Positions 22,845 through 30,797 of a stretch of DNA of 64,000 bases are shown piece after piece (position 1 is the stretch's first letter; each line of letters begins with the position of its first letter). The notes under the pieces are model-generated. The model saw nothing but the letters and a program-made list of their open reading frames with translations. It made no database searches and had not been told where the DNA came from. A program made the position numbers and the translations under genes. Origin of the DNA: Megasphaera_A sueciensis. Lineage in GTDB: Bacteria; Bacillota; Negativicutes; Veillonellales; Megasphaeraceae. The stretch is from positions 620,001-684,000 of the forward strand of contig NZ_CP116939.1 of assembly GCF_050219315.1 (NCBI RefSeq), written 5' to 3'.

Positions 22845-24701
22845 TTAACGGGTAAACTTAAGAGGAACGGTAGAAACCACAACATCCAAAAACTGCAGCA
22901 TACGGATTCTCAATATCCAGCCGCTCTGATTATGAAGCAGCCGATGCCATAATTTCTTTGTCTCAAATTCAGGAACAAGTACCGTTATAATATCATTCGG
23001 GTTTATCGTTTTGCGAAGATTTTTAATAAAGTCGATAAGCGGGTCTGTTAATTGCCGGTAAGGAGATTGAATCATGATCATTTCAATCTCCGGTTCTAGT
23101 TCCTGCCACAATTTTTGAATTTTTAACCCGCGGGCTTCATCACTATATACATGGACAACGTAAATTTTATCTTCCTTGCTGCTGATTGTTTTAGCATACC
23201 GAATGGCACGAGCCACGGCTTGTGTGGGGGAGGCTATCGGAATTACAATGATACTGCGGCCTAAACTTGTGTGCATGAATGTCTTGTACTCATTAGGAGT
23301 TAAAACTAATTGTTCCCGTACATCATTGTAATGATGGTGAATTTTAAGGAAAATTTTTACAAGAACGGGAATAAGTAAAACAATGATCCATGCGCCGTAA
23401 ATAAATTTCGTTAGTAATACAATAATTACGACACAAGCAGTCACCATGGCTCCAAACCCGTTTATGCCCGCATATACCTGCCAGTTGCGCGGTTTACTTT
23501 TATGCCAATGTACAACCATTGCCGATTGAGCAATCGTAAAAGATAAAAATACACCGATGGCATATAAGGAAATCAAGTGTTCTACATTTCCATCAAAAGC
23601 AATAATCAGTATAGCTGTAGCTAACGTAAGCAATTCAATTCCGTTGGAATAATTGAGACGTTCGCCGCGGTTTGCAAAGTATCGGGGAACATATCCGTCG
23701 ACGGCCATATAGGATAATAGCGGGGGTAATCCGTTGTAAGCAGTGTTTGCCGCCAAGTACAAAATCAGCATCATCATGATTTGAATAAAATAAAAAATAA
23801 AACCTCTGCTGAAAACTTCTTCAACAAGCAGGGACAGTAATGTGTATCCCTCTACCGGTAAAATATGGAAATAAATAATTAAATATCCCAGTCCGCCCAG
23901 CATGCCTGCTAAAATTACTGCCATAAGGGCCGTTGTTTTGATAGCGTTGTTTTCCTGCGGTTCCTTAAACATGGTGACGCCGTTGGCAATGGCTTCCACT
24001 CCGGTCATAGAACTGCAGCCGTTGGCAAACGCACGCAGAATGATAAGCATAGTAAACGCGTTCATTGGCATGGAGGAACTCGCTGCGGTTACCGTACTGG
24101 CAGGAATCTGTAATACAAAAATTTGATAAAAGCCGCCTAAGATCGTCATAAACATGGAGACGATAAAAATATATGTCGGCCATACAAAAACAGTCGAAGC
24201 TTCCTGTGTCCCCCGTAAATTAACAAGCATCATGATCAATAAAACGGCAATATCTATATGTAGATGATAGGGCATCAAAAAAGGAAACGCGCTGGTTAAT
24301 GCTTCCGTACCGGAAGAAATAGAAACAGCTACGGTCAACAGATAATCGGCGAATAAAGCAGCCCCGGCAATCAATGCCGGATACACGCCTAAATATTTCA
24401 TGGCGATGCCGTAAGAACCGCCGCCGCCGGGATTTACTTTTACTACTTGTGCATAGGAGAGTGCTACGACAGCCAATAAAATAATGATCGCTATGATGAT
24501 CGGTCCAAAATAAGAATATAATTCCAATGCCGGTACGGAAGCTAATACAAGGGCGATTTGTTCCGGTCCGTATCCAACGGATGACAAGGCATCAGAGGAA
24601 AAAATCGGCAGCGCCTTCCATTTTGGAATGCGTTCATTTTCCAGTTGTTTATTTGCTAAGGGTTTGCCGATAAGATAGCGGCTTAGTGTCTTGAACATCA
24701 T
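22845..24701 (-). CDS. KimA-like potassium importer (APC superfamily, YdaO family)
   Basis: About 618 residues with twelve or so membrane helices and a cytoplasmic C-terminal domain (from about 470). The N-terminus (RYLIGKPLANKQLENERIP, then FSSDALSSVGYGPEQIALVL) is typical of the B. subtilis KimA/YdaO group of high-affinity K+/H+ symporters, which bind c-di-AMP. The general amino acid permease label is the fallback. AGGAGG (complement of 24709-24714) sets the start at 24701 or the adjacent ATG at 24698, not the earlier in-frame ATG at 24731. The gene stands alone, convergent to the RND operon and close to kdp. Confidence 0.75.
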   Translation of the reverse strand: MMFKTLSRYLIGKPLANKQLENERIPKWKALPIFSSDALSSVGYGPEQIALVLASVPALELYSYFGPIIIAIIILLAVVALSYAQVVKVNPGGGGSYGIAMKYLGVYPALIAGAALFADYLLTVAVSISSGTEALTSAFPFLMPYHLHIDIAVLLIMMLVNLRGTQEASTVFVWPTYIFIVSMFMTILGGFYQIFVLQIPASTVTAASSSMPMNAFTMLIILRAFANGCSSMTGVEAIANGVTMFKEPQENNAIKTTALMAVILAGMLGGLGYLIIYFHILPVEGYTLLSLLVEEVFSRGFIFYFIQIMMMLILYLAANTAYNGLPPLLSYMAVDGYVPRYFANRGERLNYSNGIELLTLATAILIIAFDGNVEHLISLYAIGVFLSFTIAQSAMVVHWHKSKPRNWQVYAGINGFGAMVTACVVIIVLLTKFIYGAWIIVLLIPVLVKIFLKIHHHYNDVREQLVLTPNEYKTFMHTSLGRSIIVIPIASPTQAVARAIRYAKTISSKEDKIYVVHVYSDEARGLKIQKLWQELEPEIEMIMIQSPYRQLTDPLIDFIKNLRKTINPNDIITVLVPEFETKKLWHRLLHNQSGWILRIRMLQFLDVVVSTVPLKFTR

Positions 24702-24766
24702 GTGTGTTCCTCCTGCTGAAATATAGCACATTATTTGTAAATAAAAATTGTATTATTACCTTATTC

Positions 24767-24794
24767 ATTATATGTTCATTTGCCTTTTTGTCAA
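24767..24794 (-). promoter_or_regulatory. Promoter of the KimA-like gene
   Basis: On the minus strand TTGACA (24794-24789) and TATAAT (24772-24767) are both exact consensus boxes with a 16-base spacer. The leader to the start codon would be only about 60 bases, too short for a ydaO-type c-di-AMP riboswitch. Confidence 0.75.
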
Positions 24795-24844
24795 CAGAAG
24801 GAATCGTATATTGTAAATATAATGTCAAAACCGCAGAATTTTTA

Positions 24845-24873
24845 TGTACAATACCTTTCAGTCATACTATAAT
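24845..24873 (+). promoter_or_regulatory. Promoter of the ABC transporter operon
   Basis: TGTACA at 24845-24850 and TATAAT at 24868-24873 with 17-base spacing lie ahead of the small leader ORF at 24936 and the permease at 25010. The -35 match is moderate. Confidence 0.5.
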
Positions 24874-24935
24874 GTATATGGTATTTCTTTCATTATCTAT
24901 CCAATTAATTTTTATACATAAAGGGGGGAGTAAAT

Positions 24936-25055
24936 ATGGACGACGGAGGTAGTCAAGAGACGCGGCATATATATCGTTTTTCTAGTTTCTTTTATGAGGA
25001 GGTAATCGTGTGTCTATATTTACGGAAAACCCTGAAAATCAACGTATTCGAATGA
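24936..25055 (+). CDS. Possible 39-residue leader ORF overlapping the permease gene
   Basis: ATG 24936 follows a strong site, AAGGGGGGAG at 24921-24930. The frame runs 39 codons and ends 46 bases inside the next gene, in another frame. The first part, MDDGGSQETRHIYRF, matches nothing known. It may be a leader whose translation exposes or blocks the GAGGAGG site of the permease at 24996-25002. It could also be a chance frame behind a purine-rich stretch. Confidence 0.3.
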   Translation: MDDGGSQETRHIYRFSSFFYEEVIVCLYLRKTLKINVFE

Positions 25056-26752
25056 TAGATATTATCTTGTTAGCTTGTATATTTTTTATTTTATATGGTA
25101 TAGTTCATCTGAGCGCAGGCATGATCATACCTTTTTCCGTTGAACATGAACCGAAAGTCAACTTGCAAATATCCATGCTTCCCTATTATGGCGGCAGATC
25201 ACTGCTTAGAATGTTTATTGCTTTTATTGCTTCTCTTATTTTTTCTATTGTATATGGTTATATTGCGGCTAAAAATGAGTTTGCCAGAAAGATATTGATC
25301 CCGCTTTTGGATATTTTACAATCTATCCCTGTCCTGGGTTTTTTATCGGCAACTATTCTTATGTTTATTAATTTTTTCCCCAATAGTTTATTGGGTGTGG
25401 AGATCGCATCCATTTTTGCTATTTTTACCAGTATGGCATGGAATATGACATTTAGTGTGTATCAATCTATTATGACGGCTCCCAAAGATTTGCAGGAAGC
25501 GACAGAATTGCTGCATTTGAATTGGTGGCAGCAATTTACTCGGTTGGAACTTCCGGTTTCTATTATTGGCTTAATTTGGAACAGTATGATGTCTTTCGGC
25601 GGTGCTTGGTTTTTCTTAGCTGCCAGTGAAGCCATCAGTGTATTGGGACAGGATATTCAATTGCCCGGAGTGGGATCGTATCTGGCTGCAGCCATTGATG
25701 CCGGCAACGTATCTGCTATGCTCTACGCTATGCTGACAATGTTGGTTATGATATTTTTAGTAGATCAATTGTTTTGGCGTCCTTTAGTAGTTTGGAGTCA
25801 GAAATTTAAGGTTGAGTTTTCTGAAAGCGATGTGCAGCCGACTTCTTTTGTGTATGACATTTTACATGCGTCATGGCTGATGGATCTTCTTCAGCATTTG
25901 ATTTTTGCACCGATTCGCGGCTTTTTGAATTATTGCGGCAATATGTTGGCAGATATGACGGCTAAAATCACCGGAACAATTCATAACAACAGGAAGGAAC
26001 GAAGCGTACATATCGTCATTAAATTATTTATTTTTATTTTCGTCGTTTCCGAGTTATATAATCCGGCAAAAAATTCTGCTGTCATGGTGTATGATATGGG
26101 GTTGCATGAAATTTTTACTGTATTTTCATTGGGTTTATATACATTTTGTCGAGTTATGGCGGCATTGGCAATAGGTGCTTTATGGACTATACCGGTAGGT
26201 GTGAAGATTGGTCTCCAACCTAAATTATCTGCTAAACTGCAGCCGATTATTCAAATGGTAGCATCTTTCCCTGCCAATATGATCTTTCCTTTTGTGACGA
26301 TTATTTTTTTAAGATATCAATTGAATTTTGAGACCGGATCTGTTTTTTTAATGATTTTAGGGACGCAATGGTATATTTTATTTAATGTCATTGCCGGGGC
26401 CATGAGTATTCCCAACGATTTATTGGAAGCTGCTTCTGTATTTAAAATTACCGGTTGGAAAAAATGGAAATCTTTCATTCTTCCCAGCATTTTTCCAAGT
26501 CTGGTAACCGGGTTGATTACGGCTTCCGGGGGTGCTTGGAACGCCAGTATCGTCTCCGAGCTGGTCACATGGAAAGACGTTACCCTGACAGCTACTGGCC
26601 TGGGCGCATATGTCAGTCAGGCAACAACCGCCGGAGATTGGCCGCATATCGTGCTAGGGGTCATGACAACCTGCATTTTTGTAGTGTGTGTAAACCGACT
26701 TGTCTGGCGTCGGTTGTATCGTTTAGCAGAATCAAAATTTCATTTGGATTAG
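25010..26752 (+). CDS. ABC transporter with duplicated permease (anion/nitrate-sulfonate type)
   Basis: 580 residues made of two fused binding-protein-dependent permease units (about 1-285 and 315-575), each with five to six helices and an EAA-type loop (EATELLHLNWWQQFTRLELP and LEAASVFKITGWKKWKSF). This architecture belongs to COG4986, the duplicated permease linked with TauB/SsuB-type ATPases. The start is GTG 25010 behind GAGGAGG at 24996-25002. The ATPase follows after 13 bases. No solute-binding protein gene is near, which is usual for this subgroup and leaves the substrate open (nitrate, sulfonate, bicarbonate or another anion). Confidence 0.85.
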   Translation: MSIFTENPENQRIRMIDIILLACIFFILYGIVHLSAGMIIPFSVEHEPKVNLQISMLPYYGGRSLLRMFIAFIASLIFSIVYGYIAAKNEFARKILIPLLDILQSIPVLGFLSATILMFINFFPNSLLGVEIASIFAIFTSMAWNMTFSVYQSIMTAPKDLQEATELLHLNWWQQFTRLELPVSIIGLIWNSMMSFGGAWFFLAASEAISVLGQDIQLPGVGSYLAAAIDAGNVSAMLYAMLTMLVMIFLVDQLFWRPLVVWSQKFKVEFSESDVQPTSFVYDILHASWLMDLLQHLIFAPIRGFLNYCGNMLADMTAKITGTIHNNRKERSVHIVIKLFIFIFVVSELYNPAKNSAVMVYDMGLHEIFTVFSLGLYTFCRVMAALAIGALWTIPVGVKIGLQPKLSAKLQPIIQMVASFPANMIFPFVTIIFLRYQLNFETGSVFLMILGTQWYILFNVIAGAMSIPNDLLEAASVFKITGWKKWKSFILPSIFPSLVTGLITASGGAWNASIVSELVTWKDVTLTATGLGAYVSQATTAGDWPHIVLGVMTTCIFVVCVNRLVWRRLYRLAESKFHLD

Positions 26753-26765
26753 GAGAGTGGGCAGA

Positions 26766-28067
26766 ATGAGTGAATTGCTTACATTGACAGGTATAGGACG
26801 TACATTTAATATAAAAGGTTCTGCTAATACAGCGGTGTTGGAGAATATAAATTTTTCCGTTAAAGAAGGCGAGTTTTTGGCTATTTTAGGTCCGTCCGGT
26901 TCAGGAAAATCTACATTATTACGCATCATAGCCGGATTAATACCGGCGTCTTCGGGTACTGTTGCCTATTTAGGCAAACCGATTACCGGCGTAAATCCGG
27001 GAGTCGCCATGGTGTTTCAATCGTTTGCGTTATTTCCATGGCTTACGGTACTGGAAAATGTAATGCTCGGTTTGGAAGGGAAGGATTTAAAAAAAGAAGA
27101 AAAAGAAAAAAAATCGTTAAAAATATTGGATATAGTCGGTCTTGATGGGTTTGAAAGTGCATTCCCGAAAGAACTTTCAGGCGGCATGAGACAACGTGTA
27201 GGTATCGGACGGGCTTTAGTAAGCGAACCGGATATATTGCTGATGGATGAAGCTTTTTCTGCTTTGGATGTGTTGACCGCAGAAAATTTACGTCGTGACT
27301 TATTGGAGCTTTGGCTGGAAAAGCAAATCCCTACAAAAGCCATTATACTTGTTACGCATGGTATTGAAGAAGCTGTATATATGGCTGATCGTGCCATTAT
27401 ACTTTCTACGCGCCCGGCAACGGTAATGGAAAATATGCTGATTCCTTTACCGCGGTGGCGAGATAAGAAATCACCTGAATTTTTGTCTTATGTAGATCAG
27501 ATTTATTCTTTTATGACCAAGAGGCCCGCTGTGCGTGAACCAGTAACAGCCGCTGCCAGAATCAAAACATCACCATCTCAATACACATTGCTTCCCAATG
27601 TTACGGCCGGTGCACTTACCGGTTTTTTGGAACTACTGGAAGATTTAAATGAAAAAACAGATTTATATAAATTAGCCGATCGTTTTGTAATGGATATAGA
27701 AGACTTTTTTCCATTGGTTGAAATGTCTAATCTATTGCGGTTTACAATCGTATCTGAAGGAGACATTGAATTAACACAGGCAGGGATCGCATTTGCCAGA
27801 GCCAGTGTACTGGAACGCAAAGAGCTATTCAGAGCGCATTTGCTGAAAAATGTTCCTTTTGTGGGAAAAATGGTAGACAGTTTGGAAAAAGACACCGACA
27901 ACGAAATGGATATCGACTTTTTTGAAGAACAATTAACGGAAGCTTTCGGTGAAAAAAAGGCAGCGCAGCAAATGGATTTGATTATAGGCTGGATGCGATA
28001 TGCGGAACTTATCGAATATGATGATGCTACGGAACGAGTGTATTTGGAAGAGGAAGGCGATAAATAA
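26766..28067 (+). CDS. ABC transporter ATPase with C-terminal AAA-associated domain
   Basis: About 433 residues from ATG 26766; AGGAG at 26751-26755 is too close to an upstream GTG at 26757. The ATPase domain (about 1-240) has Walker A GPSGSGKST, signature LSGGMRQRV, Walker B LLMDEAFSALD and the H-loop THGIEEAVYMAD. The extra C-terminal region (about 285-420) matches in position and length the AAA-associated domain PF09821 of NitT/TauT-family ATPases, of unknown function. It pairs with the fused double permease just upstream. Confidence 0.88.
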   Translation: MSELLTLTGIGRTFNIKGSANTAVLENINFSVKEGEFLAILGPSGSGKSTLLRIIAGLIPASSGTVAYLGKPITGVNPGVAMVFQSFALFPWLTVLENVMLGLEGKDLKKEEKEKKSLKILDIVGLDGFESAFPKELSGGMRQRVGIGRALVSEPDILLMDEAFSALDVLTAENLRRDLLELWLEKQIPTKAIILVTHGIEEAVYMADRAIILSTRPATVMENMLIPLPRWRDKKSPEFLSYVDQIYSFMTKRPAVREPVTAAARIKTSPSQYTLLPNVTAGALTGFLELLEDLNEKTDLYKLADRFVMDIEDFFPLVEMSNLLRFTIVSEGDIELTQAGIAFARASVLERKELFRAHLLKNVPFVGKMVDSLEKDTDNEMDIDFFEEQLTEAFGEKKAAQQMDLIIGWMRYAELIEYDDATERVYLEEEGDK

Positions 28068-28165
28068 CCGCTTTGTTTTCCATTAGAAAGAAAAACTGCC
28101 TGCAGCATACGCAAGATGGATGAGAAGGTAGCTTTTACTCAAAAATATACGTACTATGACTAGTT

Positions 28166-28216
28166 GTATCCCCGAAATTATAGCTGATATACTGCGTATG
28201 ATTCGGGGATATTTTA
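28166..28216 (+). terminator. Probable terminator after the ABC operon
   Basis: TATCCCCGAA at 28166-28175 pairs with TTCGGGGATA at 28202-28211, followed by TTTT. The loop is 26 bases, so the hairpin is looser than others in this window. Confidence 0.55.
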
Positions 28217-28228
28217 ATGGGAATTATA

Positions 28229-28257
28229 CTGACGGAATGTATCGTTTGTGGTAAAAT
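28229..28257 (+). promoter_or_regulatory. Promoter of the mreB operon
   Basis: CTGACG at 28229-28234 and TAAAAT at 28252-28257 are spaced 17 bases, about 50 bases upstream of the mreB start. The -10 is good and the -35 moderate. Confidence 0.5.
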
Positions 28258-28304
28258 ATAATAATGACAAAAAAGTATTGGAAAGTATGGAAAGGGATTT
28301 TGTA

Positions 28305-29345
28305 ATGAGCTCTATTTTTTCGCCGTTAACAAAAAATATAGGTATAGATTTAGGAACTTGTACTACGCAAGTCTATGTAGAAGGACGAGGTATCGTTCTT
28401 TCCGAACCTTCTTTGATAGCGACAGATGAACGTAATAAGAAAGTAATTGCCGTAGGCAATGCTGCTGCCGGACTTCTGGCGAAATCACCGGAAACGGTGA
28501 AGGTGCATAAGCCTTTATTGAATGGAGTAATTGCCGATTATGATGTAACGAGAACTATGCTTGGCTATTTACTCAGTAAATCCGTGCGCAGTGTACAGCG
28601 TTTGCGGATTATCGTAGGCGTTCCTTCCGCTGCTTCCAATGTGGAAAAACGAGCCGTGTTGGAAGCTGTTTTTCAGGCAGGGGCTAAAGAAGCCTATTTA
28701 ATGGAAACGGCGGCGGCTGCTGCCATTGGTTCTAATCTTCCCATATTTGAACCGTTAGGAAATATGGTTATTGATATGGGAGGCGGTACGACAAGTATCG
28801 CAACCTTATCATTGGGCGGCATTGCGGTGGCAAAATCAATTCATTTAGGCGGATTAGATTTAGATGCAGCGATAAAAGAGTATCTGCGTGAAAAATATGA
28901 TGTAGTGACAGGTGATTCTACCGTAGAAGAAATTAAAGTCCGTATTGGTTCTGCCGTACTGCCGCTGGAAGATCAACCGTACTATTTTACAGGCCGGGGG
29001 CTGGATGATGGTTTGCTTAAGGAGGTCACCGTCAAATCCAGTGAGATTTATCAGGTAATCGCCCAACCATTGTACCGTATTTTGGATTTAGTCCGAACGG
29101 TACTGCGGGAAACGCCGCCCGAATTATCGGCAGATGTGATGGAACATGGTATTGTACTGACTGGTGGAGGTGCACTGCTTCACGGGTTGGACAAACTTTT
29201 CAGTCAAGAACTGCGCGTGCCCGTTATGATAGGAGCTAATCCGGAATTAGCAGTAGTGACCGGCATAGGAAAAGCGTTAATGAATAGAGAAAAGTTGCCG
29301 GCTCTAGTTGAAGGCGCGCAGCATATCTACAGGAGGAGATTTTAA
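28305..29345 (+). CDS. mreB: Rod shape-determining protein MreB
   Basis: About 346 residues of the actin fold. The phosphate-1 loop NIGIDLGTCTTQVYV starts near residue 10, GVPSAASNVEKRAV near 108, phosphate-2 IDMGGGTTSIATLS near 157, and the late VLTGGGALLHGLD near 286. It forms membrane-bound filaments that guide cell-wall synthesis. The start ATG 28305 follows AAAGGG at 28291 and matches the family; an earlier in-frame GTG at 28248 gives 19 extra unlikely residues. It opens the cluster mreB-mreC-mreD-PBP2-minD-like-rodA. Confidence 0.95.
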   Translation: MSSIFSPLTKNIGIDLGTCTTQVYVEGRGIVLSEPSLIATDERNKKVIAVGNAAAGLLAKSPETVKVHKPLLNGVIADYDVTRTMLGYLLSKSVRSVQRLRIIVGVPSAASNVEKRAVLEAVFQAGAKEAYLMETAAAAAIGSNLPIFEPLGNMVIDMGGGTTSIATLSLGGIAVAKSIHLGGLDLDAAIKEYLREKYDVVTGDSTVEEIKVRIGSAVLPLEDQPYYFTGRGLDDGLLKEVTVKSSEIYQVIAQPLYRILDLVRTVLRETPPELSADVMEHGIVLTGGGALLHGLDKLFSQELRVPVMIGANPELAVVTGIGKALMNREKLPALVEGAQHIYRRRF

Positions 29346-29347
29346 AA

Positions 29348-30268
29348 TTGTTTTCATTCGGTAAAAAAAGTATCATTATTATGTTGATACTATTTATATT
29401 AATAGCCGCTGTTGGCTGGATTTGGAACCGCCGCGAAGCATTTCCCTATATTACCAGACCGCTGGCACTTGCAGCAGAACCATTTGAATACAGCTTTAGT
29501 CGTATTATGAACGGATTTTCTACAGGTATTCATATCGTCGATATTAGCCTTAAAAATCGTATTGAATGGGAAGCTTTGGAAAAACAAAATGAAGAATTAA
29601 AGGAACGGAACGTTAATTATGACGAACTGCTGGCAGAAAACAAGCGTCTCCGTGCCTTGCTTGATTTTCGTTCGAATAGTCACCAATACAAATTATTAGC
29701 AGGATCCGTTATATCCCGTGATTATGGAACATGGAGCAATACCTTGATCATTGACCAGGGCAGTGCAGAGGGAGTAGCCAAAGATATGCCGGTAATTACG
29801 CCTAAAGGCGTAGTTGGATTTATCAGTGATGTATATCCTCATTCTGCCCGGGTACAGCTGATGCTTGATCCGCGTACTAGTATCGGTGCTATTGTGCAGC
29901 GTCCGGAATCTCGTGTGTCTTCTGTCGTTCGCGGCAATGGCAATACACCGACGGAACCGCAATTTGTCAATATTGCCAAAGATTCGGATATTCTAGAAGG
30001 CGATACGCTGGTTACTTCCGGGTATGGTTCCATTTATCCGAAAGGTTTGTACATCGGCACGATTATTTCTATTCATCAAAGTGATAATGACTTTGTTAAA
30101 TATGCAGTTATTCGCCCCAGTGTTGATTTTTCAAAATTGGAAGAAGTATTTGTGATCGTAAAATTTTCCGATACGGGATCATATGAGAAACCGACGGTGG
30201 ATCCTAAACTGGTTCCACAAACGCAGCGTGATAAAGTGGAAGGCATAAAAGGAGCTGCAGCATTATGA
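29348..30268 (+). CDS. mreC: Rod shape-determining protein MreC
   Basis: 306 residues: one N-terminal membrane helix (about 10-26), a coiled coil (about 70-105, WEALEKQNEELKERN) and a periplasmic double beta-barrel domain (about 110-275) with the conserved GVVGFISDVYPHSARVQLM region. It bridges MreB to the cell-wall synthases. The start is TTG 29348 behind AGGAGGAG at 29331. It begins two bases after mreB and overlaps mreD by four bases. Confidence 0.93.
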   Translation: MFSFGKKSIIIMLILFILIAAVGWIWNRREAFPYITRPLALAAEPFEYSFSRIMNGFSTGIHIVDISLKNRIEWEALEKQNEELKERNVNYDELLAENKRLRALLDFRSNSHQYKLLAGSVISRDYGTWSNTLIIDQGSAEGVAKDMPVITPKGVVGFISDVYPHSARVQLMLDPRTSIGAIVQRPESRVSSVVRGNGNTPTEPQFVNIAKDSDILEGDTLVTSGYGSIYPKGLYIGTIISIHQSDNDFVKYAVIRPSVDFSKLEEVFVIVKFSDTGSYEKPTVDPKLVPQTQRDKVEGIKGAAAL

Positions 30269-30771
30269 GGAAGATGGCATGTTTTATGATGGCGCTTGCA
30301 GCATTTATATTGCAAAGTTCGATTTTCCCCTTTATATTTAACGGTATATATCAGCCGAATATTATTTTTGTCCTTGTTGTCCTTATTGCGCTTCATCACG
30401 GACAGCGTGCAGGTATTATTGCTGCTCTTTTAGGCGGATTCTGCCAGGATGTTATTATTGGCAATTTCTTTGGACTTCATTTGCTGCCATACTTGGTCAT
30501 CGCTTTTATTTGCAGTGCCATGGGACGTAATGTAGAACGTGAACAATGGCTTTTATCTTTGGTCATCGTTTTAGTGGCAACAGAATGTTGTCTCTTACTT
30601 ACTTGCGGCGTTTTATTGATGTCCGGTCAATTTGTAAAAGTGATGGCATATTTGTTTGAATATAGTGTACCAATGCTTGTTTACCATGGCATTATTGCAC
30701 TTCCTTTAGATCACTTCGTTTGGAAATTAAGACGGGAAGATGCATATGGTTTTTTTGGATATCGTTGGTAA
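30265..30771 (+). CDS. mreD: Rod shape-determining protein MreD
   Basis: 168 residues, almost entirely membrane helices (five or so), as expected for MreD of the elongasome. Typical features are the LQSSIFPFIFNGIYQPN loop near residue 13 and GFCQDVIIGNFFGLH near 60. Translation is coupled to mreC by the ATGA overlap. PBP2 follows after 26 bases. Confidence 0.9.
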   Translation: MRKMACFMMALAAFILQSSIFPFIFNGIYQPNIIFVLVVLIALHHGQRAGIIAALLGGFCQDVIIGNFFGLHLLPYLVIAFICSAMGRNVEREQWLLSLVIVLVATECCLLLTCGVLLMSGQFVKVMAYLFEYSVPMLVYHGIIALPLDHFVWKLRREDAYGFFGYRW

Positions 30772-30797
30772 GCAATATTGTACAAGGAGTGTAATTC

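Noticed and set aside
22728..22845. Transposon end or mobile repeat at the 34-bp palindrome
   Set aside because: Only one copy was noticed in the window, with no transposase or target duplication, and it lies exactly where a bidirectional terminator is expected.
24702..24766. ydaO-type c-di-AMP riboswitch before the KimA-like gene
   Set aside because: A consensus promoter lies only about 60 bases upstream of the start, and none of the conserved riboswitch segments was found.
27578..28114. Antisense frame of 178 codons over the end of the ABC ATPase gene
   Set aside because: Serine- and lysine-rich mirror of an acidic coding region; the sense gene is intact.
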